NCBI GenBank assembly: GCA_902778175.1
Contig: CACYWT010000025.1
Span: forward strand, 1-64,000
Direction of reading: 5' to 3'
From: an uncultured Ruminococcus sp.
GTDB lineage: Bacteria; Bacillota; Clostridia; Oscillospirales; Acutalibacteraceae
DNA length: 64,000 nucleotides
Shown here: piece by piece, positions 1 through 7,544 of the stretch
Position numbering within the stretch: position 1 is the stretch's first letter
How the letters are laid out: the number at the start of each line of letters is the position of its first letter
Translations under genes and position numbers: made by a program
The notes under the pieces: model-generated
What the model saw: only the letters and a program-made list of their open reading frames with translations
The model's database searches: none
Told to the model about the DNA's origin: nothing

Positions 1-100
1 CGCTTGATAACCGTCAGGTTAACTACGCTCGTTTTGCACAATCTGACGAAAAAATAGACGGCGCATCTGCGGCACTATCTTTGTGCGGTATTGCCTAAAC
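1..100. repeat. Partial copy of the MITE-like repeat found at 1441-1627
   Basis: Bases 1-40 and 61-100 match 1546-1585 and about 1586-1627 almost exactly. This copy carries about 20 extra bases (about 41-60) missing from the second copy. It ends with the same right terminus, GCGGTATTGCCTAAAC. The left half lies outside the window, so its full extent is unknown. Confidence 0.75.
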
Positions 101-149
101 AAATTGTTGGAAGTGTGAGCCGATAACTTATTGTTTTACGGAGGCTGCT

Positions 150-485
150 ATGGAGGATCACAGCGTCAAAACGGAATTTACCGTTTATTCTTCGTTTGTT
201 TATTTTTTGTACCTGACCGATCTGCTTATGACAATGCTGATGTCGGGCAGCGGCTTTTCATCGGCGCAGCGGCTCCATCTGTTCCCGTGTACGGCAGAGG
301 GCTTTGTGCTGCGCTGCCTTGCCGCGCTGATCCTGCTTATTGTCATAGGGCTTGCATACCGCGGCTGCAGCGCCGTGCAGAGCATGATACTGCGCAGCCT
401 GATCCTGATATGCGGACTGCTTTGTTTTCTTCGTCTGTGCGTCAGTGTTTTTATCGCAAGCTATGATGTAATGATCTTTTTATAA
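150..485 (+). CDS. Small integral membrane protein, unknown function
   Basis: Encodes 111 residues and is not recognised as a named family. The protein is very hydrophobic, with about three likely membrane segments (residues about 14-32, 52-70 and 78-106) and few charged residues. The start is supported by the purine-rich site ACGGAGG about 7 bases before ATG. An overlapping frame of similar length (131-466) has Arg/Cys-rich, non-protein-like content and was rejected. A small hairpin with a T-run follows the stop. It stands alone between a repeat and an opposing gene. Confidence 0.6.
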   Translation: MEDHSVKTEFTVYSSFVYFLYLTDLLMTMLMSGSGFSSAQRLHLFPCTAEGFVLRCLAALILLIVIGLAYRGCSAVQSMILRSLILICGLLCFLRLCVSVFIASYDVMIFL

Positions 486-497
486 GGCAAAAAAACA

Positions 498-522
498 GCG
501 GCGCAGATGCACCGCCTTTTTT
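498..522 (+). terminator. Probable intrinsic terminator of the small membrane gene
   Basis: GCGG and CCGC arms with an inner GCA/TGC pairing are followed by six T. The stem is short and imperfect. Confidence 0.4.
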
Positions 523-599
523 ATGCTCGTAATTGACTCTGACAACAGATATGGCACAGGACAGCCGCAGCTGTCGTAAGACTTTCAATAATGATAATA

Positions 600-1205
600 T
601 CATGATCCGTTAGCCTGCCGCCAAGCCTGTCTTGATATTTCGAGATATTCCATATTTTCACGGGAATAGCCGAATACAGCATTGGGACAGTACCTTGCAA
701 ATACCGAAAAGATCTTTTCTTCAACCGAAGCATCGCTTTCACTTATGACATCTATCCTGTGGCTGCCTCTTGCAGTTTCAAATACAAGAGCCTTGCCCAC
801 AGTAGCAAAATTAAGCTTATCCTTATCTATATATACAAGGTAAACCTCATTTCTGTATGAAACGGTATCGGGCTTGCCGGAGGCAGATATCATTTTTTCG
901 GATACGGTAAGGTATTCATCATTATATATAACATTCGTGAAATGTTCATCGGACATATCATATATTTCCGGATTTGATCTTATTGTAAAGCTTTTTTCGG
1001 GTGCAATAAGATCATGTATCCCTATCCCTGCCGTGACAAGAGCGATAAGTGAGATTACTGCGCACAGCAATGCAAGGGTCGAAAAATTCCCGTTCAGAAA
1101 ATTATACAGGGCAAAACCGCCTGTTCCGAGAAAACCGACCAGTCCTGCACCGAGCATGATCTTCGCCTGTTTTTTCACTTCGTTGATTATAGTTTCCTTT
1201 CCCAT
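600..1205 (-). CDS. Membrane-anchored protein of unknown function
   Basis: Encodes 201 residues. A short basic N-terminus precedes two closely spaced hydrophobic segments (about residues 17-37 and 42-62), then a soluble alpha/beta-like domain of about 135 residues with no catalytic motif I recognise. The layout suggests a two-pass membrane anchor with a cytosolic domain. The start is supported by GGAAGG upstream and by a promoter-like pair at 1257-1285. It converges on the small membrane gene at 150-485. No function is assigned. Confidence 0.65.
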   Translation of the reverse strand: MGKETIINEVKKQAKIMLGAGLVGFLGTGGFALYNFLNGNFSTLALLCAVISLIALVTAGIGIHDLIAPEKSFTIRSNPEIYDMSDEHFTNVIYNDEYLTVSEKMISASGKPDTVSYRNEVYLVYIDKDKLNFATVGKALVFETARGSHRIDVISESDASVEEKIFSVFARYCPNAVFGYSRENMEYLEISRQAWRQANGS

Positions 1206-1256
1206 GTTTTTCTTTCCTTCCGTAAAATATTTGCCGAAAGTGTGAACACTATTTGT

Positions 1257-1285
1257 ATTGTATCATACACAATTAAATAATTCAA
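1257..1285 (-). promoter_or_regulatory. Promoter candidate for the 600-1205 gene
   Basis: On the minus strand, TTGAAT and TACAAT are separated by 17 bases, about 50 bases before the start codon. Confidence 0.55.
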
Positions 1286-1323
1286 TATTTTTTGTAAAGA
1301 AATTCAGCATTCGCAGGATGGGC

Positions 1324-1346
1324 AAAAAACGGACAGCAGCCGTCCG
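1324..1346 (-). terminator. Intrinsic terminator facing the minus strand
   Basis: On the minus strand CGGAC and GTCCG pair around a 7-base loop and six T follow. It would stop any minus-strand transcript coming from the purL side before it enters the 600-1205 gene. Confidence 0.55.
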
Positions 1347-1440
1347 ATACTGTATACTTTTCGTATTGATCAATATCAGATGCAGGTGTGTGTATATTGC
1401 TCATAAAGCTTTCGTTTCCGTAATGTATCTACACTATACT

Positions 1441-1627
1441 AAAGGCAACACCGCTGGGAGAACGCCTTACGGCTTAGCACCGCATATGTTGCGCCCGAAG
1501 GAAGTGCCCTTGGGGTACTCTTTTTCCGTCATTCTGCACAAAACTCGCTTGATAACCGTCAGGTTAACTACGCTCGTTTTGCACACGGCGCATCTGCGGC
1601 ACTATCTTTGTGCGGTATTGCCTAAAC
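1441..1627. mobile_element. MITE-like non-coding element
   Basis: A roughly 180-bp segment is bounded by imperfect inverted repeats: GGCAACACCGC (1444-1454) on the left and GCGGTATTGCC (1612-1622) on the right. TAAA adjoins both ends and could be part of the target site. There is no convincing coding frame inside. Its right half recurs at 1-100. The left flank TACACTATACT resembles the tandem repeat at 1711-1758, so the element may have inserted near that sequence. It is too small to move by itself; a transposase elsewhere would be needed. Confidence 0.6.
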
Positions 1628-1655
1628 TGAGAATAAGATGATGTTCAAAAAGAGC

Positions 1656-1840
1656 CGCCCCCGTTACGGGTTCGTTACGGGGGCGTTACAGGTTCGTTAC
1701 ATGACCTTATCTACACTACACTATACTACACTATACTATACTACACTATACTACACTAACCTGGGTATACGATAATGTACGAAAACGAGCCGGATCCGTT
1801 ACGGGTTCGTTACATGACCGTAACGGAGTTCTTCCGGCTC
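1656..1840. repeat. Palindromes with GGTTCGTTAC repeats and a TACACTATAC tandem array
   Basis: There are three parts. First, a hairpin with 9-bp arms CGCCCCCGT/ACGGGGGCG (1656-1685). Second, an irregular tandem array of ctacacta/ctatacta units (1711-1758). Third, a nested hairpin (1787-1840) with outer arms GAGCCGGA/TCCGGCTC and inner arms TCCGTTACGG/CCGTAACGGA. GGTTCGTTAC occurs at 1669, 1691 and 1804. The last hairpin lies just downstream of purL on its strand and could help end that transcript, although its T-run is short. Confidence 0.7.
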
Positions 1841-1848
1841 CTGATATT

Positions 1849-1876
1849 CATTATGCATTATGAATTATGCATTATG
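1849..1876. repeat. ATTATGCATTATG repeat, copy 1
   Basis: A 28-base A/T-rich, partly self-complementary sequence built from ATTATGCA and ATTATGAA units. It is identical at 48429-48456. This copy lies just beyond the purL stop codon. Confidence 0.75.
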
Positions 1877-1878
1877 CA

Positions 1879-4800
1879 TTATTTAAAGTATGCTGTGCCG
1901 CTCTCGAAGAGTTTCTGGTCTTTTTCAAACGGTGTGTTGAAATAGAGATTGCTGCCCTTTCTTTCGGAATGACCCATCTTGCCGAGAACACGTCCGTCCG
2001 GACTGGTGATACCTTCAACAGCGCATACGGAACCGTTCGTGTTGAATGTGATATCATCGGAAGGCTTTCCGTCAAGATCAACATACTGTGTTGCTATCTG
2101 TCCGTTCTTTATCAGGGTATCGAGCATTTCTTCGCTTGCAACAAATCTTCCTTCGCCGTGTGAGATCGGGATCGAGAATACATCGCCGGCATTTACTCCG
2201 GAAAGCCACGGGGATTTGACGGAGGTAACTCTTGTATAAGCCATATGTGAAATATGTCTGCCGATAGTATTGAATGTAAGGGTAGCGTCGTCCTCCTTCA
2301 GCTCGCGTATCTCGCCGTAGGGAACAAGACCCAGCTTGATAAGAGCCTGGAAACCGTTGCAGATACCAAGCATGAGTCCGTCACGGTTTTTCAGCAGCTC
2401 GTTTACAGCTTCGCTCACCTTAGGATTGCGGAAGGTCGTCGCTATGAATTTGCCCGAGCCGTCAGGCTCGTCGCCGCCGGAGAATCCGCCGGGGAGCATT
2501 ATCATCTGCGACTCGTTAATGAGCCTTACCATCTCGTCAATAGTTTCCTCTATCGCAGCAGGAGTCAGGTTGCGCACGATAAGCAGCTGAGGATCGGCGC
2601 CTGCCTTTGCAAAGGCTCTTGCACTGTCAACTTCGCAGTTCGTGCCGGGGAATACGGGTATGAATACCTTCGGTCTTGCTGTCTTTATTACGGGAGATGG
2701 TGTGTTCCTTTCGGTATAAAGCGGAATATCGCGGCTCATCTTCGGGCATTTTGCCTTTGACGGGAATACTCCCTCAAGCTTTGCCTCCCAGACGTCAATA
2801 AGCTCGCATATATCAAATTCTGCGCCGTTTACGCTTATTTTTCCGCTGTCGTTTGTAGTGCCCAATTCGTAGAAAAGCACACCCTCAGGCATATCCGCGC
2901 CGTCTGCAAGCTCAAGAATGAGCGAACCCGAAAGCGGAGCATAAAGCTCGTCCTCTGTAAGCTTGTTTGCAAAGGCAAAGCCGATCATATTGCCGAAGGA
3001 CATCTTTGCGGCAGCAGCAGCGGCGCCGCCTTCCTTTACGGTCGAAGCAGCAAGCACCTTGCCGCCGTTTATCATAGCGTATACTGCGCGGTACATTTCC
3101 CTGAGCTTTTCCCAGTCGGGGAGCATAGCCTCCTTATCCTCGGGAACGGGAACGTAAACGACCCTTGAACCGGACTTTTTGAATTCTGCGGATATGGTCT
3201 TTGAAGCCTTTGTCATTGCGACTGCAAAGCTTACAAGCGTCGGGGGAACATCAAGATCCTCGAACGATCCGGACATACTGTCCTTGCCGCCGATCGAGGG
3301 AAGCCCCATCTTTATCTGAGCAACAAGCGAACCGAGCAGAGCTGCGGCAGGCTTGCCCCAGCGTGACGGAACGTCGTGCAGTCTTTCAAAATATTCCTGG
3401 AAGGTAAGCCTTGCGGTCAGCGGATCCGCGCCTATGGCAAGAAGCTTGGACAGGGATTCCGTTACTGCGAAAGCCGCGCCGTGGAAGGGGCTCCACTTTG
3501 CAATGCCGGGGATATAACCGAAGGACATAGCGGTCGCGTCGTCGGTTTCGCCTTCAAGCAGCGGAAGCTTTGCAGCCATTGCCTCTTCGGGAGTGAGCTG
3601 CGTCTTTCCGCCAAAGGGCATCATTACGGTAGCTGCGCCGATGCTTGCGTCGAAACGCTCTGAAAGTCCGCGCTGCGAGCATACCTCAAGTCTGCCGAGG
3701 TTTTCCTTGAAGCTTTCGCTGATATCCTTGCCCCTGAGTACTTCGGGAGCGTGTGTGCGGTAATTGCTGCCGGCATCGGGAGCCTCGATATAAGCCTGAG
3801 CCGTCTGTGTCACGCCGTTGGTATTAAGAAATTCTCTGCTGAGGTCAACGATCGTCTTTCCTCTCCATTTCATCGTAAGGCGGGGATCTTCCGTAACGAC
3901 TGCGACAGCCTTTGCCTCAAGGTTTTCCTTGTCTGCCTCCGCGATAAATGCATCAACGTCCTTTGCCTCAAGTACGACAGCCATTCTCTCCTGAGATTCG
4001 GATATCGCAAGTTCCGTTCCGTCAAGACCGTCATATTTTTTCGTTACCTTATCAAGGTCAACGGTCAGACCGTCTGCAAGTTCACCGATGGCAACGCATA
4101 CGCCGCCTGCGCCGAAATCGTTGCAGCGCTTTATCATTGTGGAAACTTTCTTGTTTCTGAAAAGTCTTTGTATCTTTCTTTCTGTCGGGGGATTGCCTTT
4201 CTGGACCTCGGCTCCGCAGGTTTCTATGGAATCCATTGTATGAGCCTTTGAGGAGCCTGTTGCGCCGCCGCAGCCGTCGCGTCCGGTCCTTCCGCCGAGA
4301 AGGACGATTATATCATCGGGCGACGGAACGCCTCTTACGACATTTTCCTTCGGAGATGCGCCGATGACCGCGCCGATCTCCATTCTCTTTGCGGCATAGC
4401 CGGGATCGTAAAGCTCGACTACCTGACCTGTGGCAAGACCTATCTGGTTGCCGTAGGAGCTGTAGCCCTGAGCCGCGCCGGTAGTGATCTTTCGTGAGGG
4501 GAGTTTGCCCTGCATTGTTTTCTCAAAGGGTACTGTCGGGTCGCCGGAGCCTGTTACACGCATTGCCTGATATACATATGCGCGTCCCGAAAGCGGATCG
4601 CGTATAGCGCCGCCCAGACAGGTAGCCGCACCGCCGAAGGGTTCGATCTCCGTGGGGTGGTTATGGGTTTCATTCTTGAACTGTACGAGCCACTGTTCTG
4701 TTTTGCCGTCTATGGTAACGGGGACCTCGATGGAGCAGGCATTGATCTCGTCGCTCTGGTCAAGGTCGGGGATAAGCCCTTTCTTTTTCAGCAGTTTCAT

Positions 4801-5643
4801 GCCGACAAGAGCCATATCCATAAGAGAAACATCTCTTGTGCTGTCCTTGCCGTAGATCTCCTCACGGCTTTCATAGTAAAGCGCAAGCGCGTCCTCTATT
4901 GTTTTGCTGAGCGCGCCTTTTTCTATTTCGATTTTTTCCAGTCTTGTCAGGAAGGTGGTGTGGCGACAGTGATCCGACCAGTATGTATCTATTACTCTCA
5001 GTTCGGTAACAGTCGGGTCGCGGTGTTCTCCGTCACGGAAATAATCGCGGCAGAATTTCAGATCGGAAAGTGTCATTGCAAATCCCATGCTGTCAAAATA
5101 CTGCTGCATTTTTTCATCATCCCATGAGGTAAAGCCTTCTACAACAGCGACGTCAGCCGGAACGTCCGCTTTCATATCAAGGCTTTCGGGCTTTGTCATA
5201 GCTGCCTCTCTGGATTCGACAGGGTTTATGAGGTAATGCTTTATCTTCTGCATATCGCTTTCGGAAACGCTGCCTTTGATGCCTATGACCTTAGCGGAAA
5301 CGACCTGCGGTCTTTCGCCCTGAGTCAGAAGCTGTACGCACTGAGCGGCGGAATCCGCGCGCTGGTCATACTGTCCGGGAAGATATTCCGTTGCAAAAAA
5401 ACGGTATTCATTATCCTCCGGAAGCTCCTCGTCATATACGAAATCCGCATTTGTTTCGCTGAGGATAGTCTTTTTTGCCTTTTCAAAGCTTTCGCCCTCG
5501 ATACCGCTGATATCGTAGCGATTGATTATCCTTACCTTTTCAACTGCCGTCAGACCGAGATTTTTCTGCAGGTCTGCGGTCAGGTTATCCGCCTCAACGT
5601 CAAAGCCGGGGCGTTTTTCCACAAATATTCTTTTTACTGCCAT
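1879..5643 (-). CDS. purL: Phosphoribosylformylglycinamidine synthase, single-chain (PurL)
   Basis: Encodes 1254 residues. The enzyme converts FGAR, glutamine and ATP to FGAM in the fourth step of purine biosynthesis in the cytosol. The length shows the fused form, in which the synthetase and glutaminase parts that Bacillus splits into PurS, PurL and PurQ are one chain. The synthetase core has FKNETHNHPTEIEPFGGAAT, and a second AIR-synthase-like half has GIAKWSPFHGAAFAVTES. The last 260 or so residues are a class I glutaminase with FPGTNCEVD, the nucleophile Cys in LGICNGFQ and PISHGEGRF. The start is supported by AGGTGG nine bases upstream. No other pur gene adjoins it. Its stop abuts the repeat at 1849-1876. 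Confidence 0.96.
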   Translation of the reverse strand: MAVKRIFVEKRPGFDVEADNLTADLQKNLGLTAVEKVRIINRYDISGIEGESFEKAKKTILSETNADFVYDEELPEDNEYRFFATEYLPGQYDQRADSAAQCVQLLTQGERPQVVSAKVIGIKGSVSESDMQKIKHYLINPVESREAAMTKPESLDMKADVPADVAVVEGFTSWDDEKMQQYFDSMGFAMTLSDLKFCRDYFRDGEHRDPTVTELRVIDTYWSDHCRHTTFLTRLEKIEIEKGALSKTIEDALALYYESREEIYGKDSTRDVSLMDMALVGMKLLKKKGLIPDLDQSDEINACSIEVPVTIDGKTEQWLVQFKNETHNHPTEIEPFGGAATCLGGAIRDPLSGRAYVYQAMRVTGSGDPTVPFEKTMQGKLPSRKITTGAAQGYSSYGNQIGLATGQVVELYDPGYAAKRMEIGAVIGASPKENVVRGVPSPDDIIVLLGGRTGRDGCGGATGSSKAHTMDSIETCGAEVQKGNPPTERKIQRLFRNKKVSTMIKRCNDFGAGGVCVAIGELADGLTVDLDKVTKKYDGLDGTELAISESQERMAVVLEAKDVDAFIAEADKENLEAKAVAVVTEDPRLTMKWRGKTIVDLSREFLNTNGVTQTAQAYIEAPDAGSNYRTHAPEVLRGKDISESFKENLGRLEVCSQRGLSERFDASIGAATVMMPFGGKTQLTPEEAMAAKLPLLEGETDDATAMSFGYIPGIAKWSPFHGAAFAVTESLSKLLAIGADPLTARLTFQEYFERLHDVPSRWGKPAAALLGSLVAQIKMGLPSIGGKDSMSGSFEDLDVPPTLVSFAVAMTKASKTISAEFKKSGSRVVYVPVPEDKEAMLPDWEKLREMYRAVYAMINGGKVLAASTVKEGGAAAAAAKMSFGNMIGFAFANKLTEDELYAPLSGSLILELADGADMPEGVLFYELGTTNDSGKISVNGAEFDICELIDVWEAKLEGVFPSKAKCPKMSRDIPLYTERNTPSPVIKTARPKVFIPVFPGTNCEVDSARAFAKAGADPQLLIVRNLTPAAIEETIDEMVRLINESQMIMLPGGFSGGDEPDGSGKFIATTFRNPKVSEAVNELLKNRDGLMLGICNGFQALIKLGLVPYGEIRELKEDDATLTFNTIGRHISHMAYTRVTSVKSPWLSGVNAGDVFSIPISHGEGRFVASEEMLDTLIKNGQIATQYVDLDGKPSDDITFNTNGSVCAVEGITSPDGRVLGKMGHSERKGSNLYFNTPFEKDQKLFESGTAYFK

Positions 5644-5687
5644 TTTTATCCACCTATCTCCGATTTACTCGGTTATGATACAACATC

Positions 5688-5716
5688 ATTTTACCACAAC
5701 TATCTGTTTTTTTCAA
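5688..5716 (-). promoter_or_regulatory. Promoter of purL
   Basis: On the minus strand, TTGAAA and TAAAAT are separated by 17 bases, about 45 bases upstream of the purL start. It lies between the dispersed repeat and the gene. No purine riboswitch is apparent in the short leader. Confidence 0.65.
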
Positions 5717-5734
5717 CTGCACAAATACAATATA

Positions 5735-5905
5735 ATTAAAAGCTTTGCTTTCAACAAGCAAAGGCAAGCCGTAGGCTTGCTGTCGTTCAGTGGGAGATTT
5801 TTACTCCCACTGAACGGATATATGGCACCCGCCTGGACACCTCTGCGAAGCAGAAGCACCGACCGAGCCGGCAGGCGAGACTCGGGGGACATACTTTGCG
5901 GTTAT
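5735..5905 (-). repeat. Dispersed structured repeat, copy 1 (full)
   Basis: A roughly 170-bp copy, oriented opposite to copies at 11989-12088 and 48097-48267. Read on the minus strand it begins ATAACCGCAAAGTATGTCCCCC and ends near AAGCTTTTAAT. It holds a perfect 12-bp stem GTTCAGTGGGAG/CTCCCACTGAAC (5785-5796 with 5804-5815) and a GCAAGCC/GGCTTGC hairpin. There is no coding frame of note. It sits in the divergent gap between purL and the aroF leader. Confidence 0.85.
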
Positions 5906-5922
5906 AATTGTAAATAGCGTGT

Positions 5923-5972
5923 GGGCGCCTGTTTTTAAATTGATGTAGGGCGCCTGTTTTTAAATTGAAGTA
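5923..5972 (+). repeat. Two tandem 25-mers immediately before the aroF -35 box
   Basis: GGGCGCCTGTTTTTAAATT recurs at 5923 and 5948. The 25-base units differ at one position (TGTA against AGTA at the end). The second unit ends directly at TTGACA. The position suits a regulator-binding site, but no regulator is identified. Confidence 0.7.
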
Positions 5973-6001
5973 TTGACAAAGCAGTTCTTTTATGATAGTA
6001 T
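5973..6001 (+). promoter_or_regulatory. Promoter of the aroF leader transcript
   Basis: TTGACA (5973-5978) and TAGTAT (5996-6001) have a 17-base spacer. The predicted start near 6008 gives a leader of about 260 bases before aroF. Confidence 0.75.
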
Positions 6002-6041
6002 CTTTTCATGATTTTTGAAATCAGATGAAAGGACTGCCGTT

Positions 6042-6167
6042 ATGACAAGGAATTACGCACGATTTAGCGAATATGCCTTTACAGCTGTATGCAAGTTTTT
6101 TTGCATGGGGCATAATTCCGTGCGTTTTCGTGACCGACAGTCTATGTATATGCTGACAGCATCATAG
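6042..6167 (+). CDS. Candidate aromatic-rich leader peptide of aroF
   Basis: A 41-codon ORF with a good ribosome site (AAAGGA, about 9 bases before ATG). It begins MTRNYARFSEYAF and contains eight Phe/Tyr codons (five Phe, three Tyr). Two adjacent Phe codons lie in the loop of a small hairpin, ATGCAA/TTGCAT. It is followed by a strong terminator and then by the first gene of aromatic amino acid synthesis. This arrangement is that of classical ribosome-mediated attenuation, where slow translation of Phe/Tyr codons would prevent the terminator forming. The peptide itself is inferred to be regulatory only. The alternative is a chance ORF in a leader RNA controlled in another way. Confidence 0.6.
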   Translation: MTRNYARFSEYAFTAVCKFFCMGHNSVRFRDRQSMYMLTAS

Positions 6168-6208
6168 AACAGAAGCATTATATTTTTATGCTTTTAATTT
6201 GCCGGATT

Positions 6209-6237
6209 GACGGGATCGTACTGATCCCGTCTTTTTT
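6209..6237 (+). terminator. Attenuator terminator upstream of aroF
   Basis: A perfect 9-bp stem GACGGGATC/GATCCCGTC with a 5-base loop is followed by six T. It lies between the leader ORF stop (6167) and the aroF start (6272), so full-length transcription must read through it. Confidence 0.85.
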
Positions 6238-6271
6238 ATTTTTATTTTATATTTTTCAGGAGGAACAAAAA

Positions 6272-7300
6272 ATGATAATCGTACTTAAACCCGAAGCAAC
6301 AAAGGAACAGCGTATTCTGCTGATAGCGGCACTGGAGGAAAAATACAATGTCACGGTCAACACATGGGTCGGAGTCGGCTCTACGGTCCTCGGACTTATC
6401 GGAGATACCACTCAGGTAGATGAGGACTGGGTAAGCGCGCAGGAAATAGTGGACAGCATAAAGCGTGTTCAGGAGCCGTACAAGAAAGCCAACAGGAAAT
6501 TTCACCCCGGAAACACCGTGATAGAGCTTCCGGGAGGACAAAGGATCGGTGACGGTGAGCTGTGCATAATGGCAGGACCGTGTTCTGTGGAGAGCGAGGA
6601 GCAGATCAATTATGTCGCAAAGCGCGTCAAAGCCGCAGGAGCGTCGTTCCTCCGCGGAGGCGCCTTCAAGCCGCGCACATCGCCCTATTCCTTTCAGGGA
6701 CTTAAAGACGAGGGACTTGATCTCCTCAAGGGCGCAAGAAAGGAGACCGGTCTGCCTATCGTGACCGAGATAATGAGCGCGGCTCATATAGAAATGTTCG
6801 GAAGTGTGGATATAATCCAGGTCGGCGCAAGGAATATGCAGAATTTTGAACTTCTCAGACAGCTTGGAAAGACCGATAAGCCCATACTGCTGAAAAGAGG
6901 GCTTTCGAGTACAATAGAGGAATGGATCATGAGCGCGGAATATATCATGGCAGGCGGCAACGACAGAGTTATCCTGTGCGAGCGCGGTATCCGCACATAC
7001 GAAACCGCCACAAGGAATACGCTGGATCTTTCCGCCGTGCCGATAGTCAAGAAACTCACCCATCTGCCCGTCATTGTTGATCCGAGCCATGCGACCGGAA
7101 AATCATGGCTTGTGGAGCAGATGTCGCTTGCTGCGGTCGCCGCAGGAGCAGACGGGCTTATGATAGAGGTGCATAATGATCCGAAACACGCGCTGTCGGA
7201 CGGAGCGCAGTCTTTGACTCCGGATCAGTTTGACAGGGTAGCCGCAAAAGCGTTTGCGCTCAAAAAAGCATATGACGAAATAGAGAAAAAGATCCTTTAA
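6272..7300 (+). CDS. aroF: 3-deoxy-7-phosphoheptulonate synthase (DAHP synthase, type I beta)
   Basis: Encodes 342 residues. Condenses phosphoenolpyruvate and erythrose 4-phosphate, the first step of the shikimate pathway. The N-terminal 75 or so residues (MIIVLKPEATKEQ...) form the ferredoxin-like domain seen in beta-type enzymes, which often carries feedback control. The barrel has GPCSVES, LRGGAFKPRTSPYSFQG, KPILLKRGLSSTIEEW and VDPSHATGKSWLV. An in-frame ATG at 6188 lies before the attenuator hairpin. The start at 6272 has AGGAGG seven bases upstream and matches the family. It is monocistronic, with about 240 bases before glgB. Confidence 0.96.
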   Translation: MIIVLKPEATKEQRILLIAALEEKYNVTVNTWVGVGSTVLGLIGDTTQVDEDWVSAQEIVDSIKRVQEPYKKANRKFHPGNTVIELPGGQRIGDGELCIMAGPCSVESEEQINYVAKRVKAAGASFLRGGAFKPRTSPYSFQGLKDEGLDLLKGARKETGLPIVTEIMSAAHIEMFGSVDIIQVGARNMQNFELLRQLGKTDKPILLKRGLSSTIEEWIMSAEYIMAGGNDRVILCERGIRTYETATRNTLDLSAVPIVKKLTHLPVIVDPSHATGKSWLVEQMSLAAVAAGADGLMIEVHNDPKHALSDGAQSLTPDQFDRVAAKAFALKKAYDEIEKKIL

Positions 7301-7473
7301 AGTGTACAAAACGACAGGCTGAGGAAAAAAGAACTGTTTTGCTTTACACACAAATACTGACAAATTATTGATAATAAATATGGTAAAATCTGTTATTGCA
7401 GCTGAAAAAATAAGAATGAAAAAAATTTTGATATAATTTTAACGATTTTTCATAAAAAGTAACACAAAAAGAC

Positions 7474-7502
7474 TTGAAATTTGGATAAAATTAAGCTATT
7501 AT
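7474..7502 (+). promoter_or_regulatory. Promoter of the glg cluster
   Basis: TTGAAA and TATTAT with a 17-base spacer, about 43 bases before the glgB start. The rest of the aroF-glgB gap (7301-7473) is A/T-rich and shows no ORF or clear terminator. Confidence 0.65.
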
Positions 7503-7544
7503 ATAAGTAATAAACAGTATTTGGTAAAAAAGGAGTTGTTTTAT

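Noticed and set aside
131-466. ORF of the same length overlapping the small membrane protein gene
   Set aside because: Its content is Arg/Cys-rich without protein-like pattern, and the ribosome site favours ATG 150.
1258-1641. 127-codon ORF in the repeat region
   Set aside because: It runs through the MITE-like element and a minus-strand terminator and has no ribosome site.
1711-1758. CRISPR-like look of the TACACTATAC array
   Set aside because: The units are short, directly tandem and without spacers; no cas gene is near.
2254-2760. Long antisense ORFs within purL and other large genes
   Set aside because: They mirror the codon pattern of the true gene on the opposite strand and have no ribosome sites or family motifs.
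6008-6271. T-box riboswitch before aroF
   Set aside because: No T-box consensus or specifier-loop layout was seen; the short ORF with aromatic codons explains the leader better.
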